Positions 59,388-64,000 of a DNA stretch of 64,000 bases are shown here, piece after piece (the first letter of the stretch is position 1; the number at the start of each line of letters is the position of its first letter). Under the pieces are notes generated by a model. The model had not been told where the DNA came from. It ran no database searches and saw nothing but the letters and a program-made list of their open reading frames with translations. The stretch comes from Blakeslea trispora (Eukaryota > Mucoromycota > Mucoromycetes > Mucorales > Choanephoraceae): positions 62,001 through 126,000 of the forward strand of contig JAIWNE010000054.1 in NCBI GenBank assembly GCA_025331445.1, given 5' to 3'. The position numbers and the translations under genes are program-made.

Positions 59388-61199
59388 TGCTCCGCATAAT
59401 TTCATGATTTCGGTGTTGGCTATGTGTTACTGCAATTGTAGAGGAGTTCTATATCCAAAGTCATTAGCTGCATAATAAAGCAAGCCCTTTCATGTTGTCA
59501 ATTCCCCTTTACTCTCTATTGTATCAGCTATACAAAGAAAAAGAGAGAGAGAGAAAAAAAGAAAGAAAGAAGCCAACAATACATGTTGAGTGATGTGCTA
59601 CGTCATCATTGTGCTTATCATTATGATTGGTTTTGAGAAAATAGGGAGAAGGCAATTTTCATATAGAGGAAAAAAAAAATTCGCCCTATTTTTTTTTTCT
59701 CTTTTTTTCTCTTCAAGGGCAAGGTGATTCTTGCTATCGCACAGACTGAGGCAGCTCGTTACTGTTTCTTCAGTAATGCACAGTTGCAAGAGAGACCGGC
59801 GTGAATGACATCTTTTCGATAGACGCGTTGGCTGCTGTTATGTTTGAAAGGGTGCCCTCCTGATTTCGTAGCAGTGTTGGACTTTCTCTTTTGCTGATCT
59901 CTTTCTCCCTTCTCGCATGACTATTCTTTTGCTTTTTAGTCCCCCTTCAGTGAGGGAGCAGTAGAGAATAAGAGAGCTAGGAGTTGGAGTTAAAGGGGAG
60001 GATACTCTCACTCAGGATGTGACAGCTTCACTTTTTTTCTTTCTTTCTTTCTTTTTCGTTAGAGAGAGTTAGAGGGAGAGAGAGAGGGTGATGCCTGGAC
60101 GTATGCTGGCTACCCTAGTCAAGTGAGAGCTGTGGTTCTTTGAGCTATGGTTCTTTACTAGGCAGGTTCAGACGTGGATATTAGAAGCAATTCGGGGAGT
60201 GCTTATGGAAGATGAAGAGCGGGGAGGGTACCCCTAGCATACAAGTTATGTTTTCTTCATACGAAATATGACACTCTTTTTCCTTTCGAGTCTTTGACAT
60301 ATGCGACACTTTGAGGGTATTGGTTACCTTTGCTCTCATTGCTTGTCGTCAACCCCTAGGGATCCTCAGTAGGACGTTGGTATGGTCTTCCCCTGTTTTA
60401 CCTTACGAGGTCACTCAGGCGGTATCTCGCACCGTGAGCTAGAGAAGAGGGTAGATTGAAGTCAACCTCCACGATTGGTTACCCTTGGAAACAGTTGTAA
60501 CAAACTGGCTAATAGACTTCTAACATTATGTTGTTATAAATCCAATAAATAAACACTTGTTATAAAATCTTACTTTTCTTTTTTTTTTTTTTTAACTTTT
60601 TTGACTTTTTCTTTTTGCTCGCTAAAGATGCATTTCTTGATCACTTAATTTTGTTGAATGAATAAGAGTTTAATCAATTCAGTAAATTGTGCATACATTC
60701 AATAAGCATTCTACTGACTGACACTAGGTTGCTCGATTACTGTTACTCTTATGTGATCAAACCTATCTAAATCTACTGCTTGATCAAACCTAATCTCTAC
60801 CTGACTTGGATGGAATGATGAACATCCTCTACACACTCTATCATGCTTATCAATCGCTTCATGACCCATCCTCAAGATTCATGCATATATTTCCAGCCCT
60901 TTATCTCTCTCATATAATAGTGCTTTAACAAAGTGCACTATACCGCAATAGTAGTAATCAATGCTGAATAGTTAAATGCAGACCTAACATAACCATCCTT
61001 CTGCTCACTTGTCTATCTTATTACTTTAACCAACCATTTGACAAAATTGCTTCAATGCTGTGATATATTTGTACAATTGCGTCCTCTTTCTTTTCCCTCT
61101 TTTTCTTTTTATGTGAAAAAGAAGAAAATCTAAAGGGAAAGAAAAAAAGCGTATGGCTTGATTGACATAATCTCTATTGTTTTTTTTTCTTGGTTCTTC

Positions 61200-61983
61200 T
61201 TAATGATGTGTGGGCTTAGAACCTATCATTCATATTAGAGTGCAACATTCGATAAATAAGCAAAAGGCCATTACTTACCATCTACTCTCAAGTTTCTAGT
61301 CGCTGAAGGAATGCGAACAGTAATACCATCTAATTCATCATTCATCTCTACTTGACAACCTAAGCGAGAACTATAGACATATCAGCCAATGTTCTCTCTC
61401 TCTCTCTCTTCTTGTTCTAGTAATACTTTACGTTTCAGTCAAGCCAAAAGCCAGATCCAACATATCGTTTTCTTCATCCGAAGGCTCTTCCATCTTATCA
61501 TAATATTCAGGATCACAAATAACGTGACAAGTTGAGCATGCCAATGAACCCTCACAAGCACCTATCATTGATCATATTTCCCCCCCATCTTTCTTTTTAG
61601 TCTACCTTCCTGTCTTCAATAACAAGCACTTACATTCAAGCTCAATATCATAACGTTGAGCAAGGTCTAACATTGTATCGCCTTCAGTTGCCTTTACATC
61701 AATCTTTTCTCCTTCTGCTGTAATAAAGTGTACGGTGTAAGGACTTTTTTTTTTTTTGCAAGTTAGTAAAGCCATTCACTGGTTATTGTTTGCTAAACAT
61801 TTACCCGTCGCCTCGAGAAATGCCTGGTTTGCCATGGAACATGCCTAAGCAATGAAGAAATGAGCCAACTTACTCTTTTTTTTTTTTTGCTGAATCTCGA
61901 AGTTTACTTTGTGTTGTAGAAAAGGCTCTTACTGAAGTAGGCTTAAACAAAGCTTTGGTGGTGAACAAGCGTAATAAAGACAT
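61200..61983 (-). CDS. YAH1: Mitochondrial [2Fe-2S] ferredoxin (adrenodoxin/Yah1 type)
   Basis: Six exons on the minus strand: 61983-61908, 61844-61805, 61743-61634, 61561-61432, 61370-61279, 61222-61200, 156 aa. The N-terminus [25 protein letters not shown] is a classic mitochondrial presequence (Arg, Ser, Thr, no acids, R-A-F cleavage context). The core has [27 protein letters not shown], the cluster motif [15 protein letters not shown], and [22 protein letters not shown] with the fourth Cys. This is the Yah1/adrenodoxin type, which gives electrons for Fe-S cluster assembly and heme A/coenzyme Q synthesis in the matrix. Exons are small (40 and 23 nt for the second and last). The intron before exon 3 ends in a poly-A run plus G, a weak acceptor, but the phase and CTAAC branch support it. 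Confidence 0.92.
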
Positions 61984-64000
61984 TATCTGAAGGACGAGAA
62001 AATGAAAGAGTAGGGAGGGGGGGAAAAGATAATAAGAAAAAAAAAAGAAAGAAACGTTAGAGATAGATTGTTAAGGGTTGAATGTCAAAAAAAAAAAAAA
62101 TAAGCGGGGATACTCGCAATAGATCTTGATTGGCTTTTATTTAAGGCTCAGAAAAGCCACTTGAAAGTTGTCTCAAGCAAAGCATCTCTAGTATACCCTC
62201 TCAGTATTATTGAAAATGAGTGTAGCAACGCAACCTGAGGAACTTGTGAGAATCTAATGATGTAAGCAACGAAGGTCAATTTAAGCTAGTAGTGTGAAGC
62301 ACGTATTGATGAAAGGAGCGAATAAGATTAAAGGGTGGGTTTGAAAGTCATAGTAAAATGTCTGCTTTTAGTCAGAAAATGGCCTAAAATCCATTTTTTT
62401 CGCCTGCTTAAAAAAAGGTGTATTTCAGGCAGAATTAGGCCTGAAATTCAGAAAATGGATTTTCGGTGAAGTCTTGCACATAAATTCATGTTTGAATTTA
62501 AGTAGGAATATGGGATGAAATTCATGTTTTTTTTTTGCTCTAGTATACATACATGGTTGATTTTTAATGCTTTTGTTCAATACAAAGCAAAAGCAGCCAT
62601 CGAATTTATAGGATGATTGACAATTTCTTTTATAAAGAGAAAGAGAGAATGATACAATCACATTAGTTGCTCGATTTAAGAGTAGCAAGTCTTTGAACTT
62701 GTATTGCTTCAAGCGCTAAAATACCATTTGATATGAGATTGTATTTCTCAAGAATATAAACACTTCTTAGGTAAAAGCGTATTATTGTATGAAGTAATTG
62801 ACATCAAGCAAGAAAGTGTAATTACCTGTCTAAACAAATGACCTGGATTTACTTTATCATTGCCAAAGCTTAGTATCGCCCACATTTGTTAACAAAAAAA
62901 AAAAGAAAAGCTCTTATCATCCTCAACTCGAACGATAGTTGATTGTTTATGATTCTCTGTTGGAGACTTTGCCATTGAGGGCCCAAACATCTAAAGCACT
63001 CTGTGTACAAGAAGCAGTCTATGTTTACAATCTTGGTGCATTTGAGTAGAAGAAGTCCAAAGATTAGCCCATTGAAAGACCTTATAGGACACAACATTTC
63101 TTGACTTGATAGACAAATAAATGATCATATATTACAAGCAAAGAAAACAATCAACTTGTGATGATACTTATAGGTCTTTTTTGTTCTTTTTTCAGTCGAT
63201 TTAACCTGAAATCAATTTAATGTTCTATACTAGAGTGCTTTTCTCATTCAAGACAAATGCTTCTGAAATACTGAGCATAAAGAAGAATTATGATTTAAAG
63301 GAAGTTTGAAATCTTGTCAATTTTCGAAGCTTCCTCATCAGATAACATTAGAACAAAGAAAAATGACACATACAAAATATGCTATTTCAACTGAAATCCG
63401 TCATGGTTATGAATCAAGTATAGCCGAGACATGTTAGCCTCATTTGACTACATTAACGCTGAAAGAATAAACCTCGCATTTAACCAGACAGAACTTTGAT
63501 TGGCGCAGAAAACCTTATGCACTTGCCACTTTCATAAGAGACGGAAGAATGGAAAAGAAAGATAAGAAAATGGAGTTTAACGCCGTCTATGCAGTGCTTT
63601 GTTACCTAATTTATCTTGAATATTGCTTTTATAGTAAACATGGCGCAGTTCACTCTCTTTTTTTTTTTTTAAATAATCATAGCAATCCTTATACCGAATT
63701 AGAGTGAATGCATGCCAAGATTTCCATATATCATCACTCTTATATTTCTTCTTTCTTAATAAACACGTCTTTTTCTTTAAAAAAAGAAATATTGAATATA
63801 TGCTTAATTTGAAGCGGAGGAAGCTTCATTGGCTCTTGTCATACTTGATATACTCAAGCCGCTTTCTTCAAGCTTTTCTAGTTCAGTTTGTGTTATGGTA
63901 GCCACATGATGTCTTCATATGCAATGCGGCTGGTAAATATATATAGATTTAAATTGATGTTCAAGGGACTTCTTTGTAAAATACTCTGCTTATACTATCA
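61984..64000. other. 2 kb to the window edge, no gene seen
   Basis: The ferredoxin promoter lies at its left end (poly-A run at 62086-62100). Copy 2 of the dispersed repeat is at 62698-62770. Other open stretches lack ATG or splice context. A gene could begin beyond the edge. Confidence 0.45.
62698..62770. repeat. Dispersed repeat, copy 2 (partner at 19011-19088)
   Basis: See copy 1. Conserved blocks at both ends, with a diverged middle. Confidence 0.55.

Larger units (their letters stand above)
54782..61199. other. 6.4 kb gene-poor, repeat- and relic-rich block
   Basis: No intact gene found. Items worth noting: a coding relic at ~55282-55443 (+), tandem repeats at 56632-56695 and 56958-57034, a less AT-rich patch at 57150-57460 with a 38-codon ORF (57256-57372), a GTAGTTTT tandem at ~57566-57590, a (CTTTT)n at 59330-59387, and a less AT-rich, gene-free block at ~59720-60510 that looks unlike its surroundings. 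Confidence 0.55.

Noticed and set aside
59211..59475. Phe/Leu/Ser-rich and Lys/Glu-rich ORFs
   Set aside because: Encoded by the (CTTTT)n run; no coding context.

Overview
This is a window of an AT-rich filamentous-fungal nuclear genome, most likely an early-diverging fungus of the Mucorales (Mucoromycota). The evidence is many short spliceosomal introns (mostly 42-90 nt, GTAAGT/GTRNGT donors, CTAAC/CTRAY-type branch sites, TAG/CAG acceptors), a eukaryotic tRNA-Asn, and a gene set typical of that group: expanded cytochrome P450s, CEP104, SPIN90/Ldb17, SUR2, a CaMKK-type kinase and an Abitram homologue. I rebuilt exon structures by hand from splice signals and phase. Nearly every model closes in frame from ATG to stop, but none has been tested against transcripts. 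The genus cannot be named from the sequence alone.

Layout. 0-1.1 kb holds the 3' part of a PHO84-type phosphate transporter, followed by a 3.4 kb region with only relic-like exon pieces. 4.4-12.8 kb holds an unknown intronless protein, a small secreted Cys-rich protein (4 exons, -), a P450, a type I membrane protein with a Cys-rich ectodomain and a C-terminal PPPPY motif, and a CaMKK/Sak1-like kinase (-). 16.4-30.4 kb is gene-dense: a PA-TM-RING E3 ligase, CsbD-like stress protein 1 (-), an Abitram-like protein, an IRG-like (p47-type) GTPase with an N-myristoylation signal, DIM1 rRNA dimethyltransferase (-), SPIN90/Ldb17 (-), SUR2 hydroxylase, a claudin/Sur7-like tetraspan protein (-) with micro-exons and a GC-AG intron, and a disordered protein (-). 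30.4-34.9 kb is a gene desert.

34.9-39.6 kb holds CEP104 and, 38 nt away and convergent, a RING-CH (MARCH-type) E3 ligase. 39,977-43,113 is a striking 3.1 kb unit: two apparently identical ~0.8 kb arms in inverted orientation flank a 1.5 kb spacer that itself carries a 47-bp perfect palindrome, a 52-bp direct duplication and a minisatellite. 43.2-54.8 kb holds PSO2/SNM1, tRNA-Asn (-), phosphopantothenate-cysteine ligase, CsbD-like protein 2, an ARID2/Rsc9-like chromatin protein (-) and NADP-isocitrate dehydrogenase. 54.8-61.2 kb is a repeat- and relic-rich block. 61.2-62.0 kb holds a mitochondrial [2Fe-2S] ferredoxin (-), and the rest to 64 kb shows no supportable gene.

The genes do not form a single pathway; this is an ordinary eukaryotic mixture of housekeeping and lineage-specific genes. 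Themes that recur are ubiquitin ligation (two different RING classes plus a PY-motif membrane protein), cytoskeleton control (CEP104, SPIN90, possibly Abitram), membrane-surface proteins, and stress (the CsbD pair). The best candidates for something little described are the fungal IRG-like GTPase and the long inverted-repeat unit.
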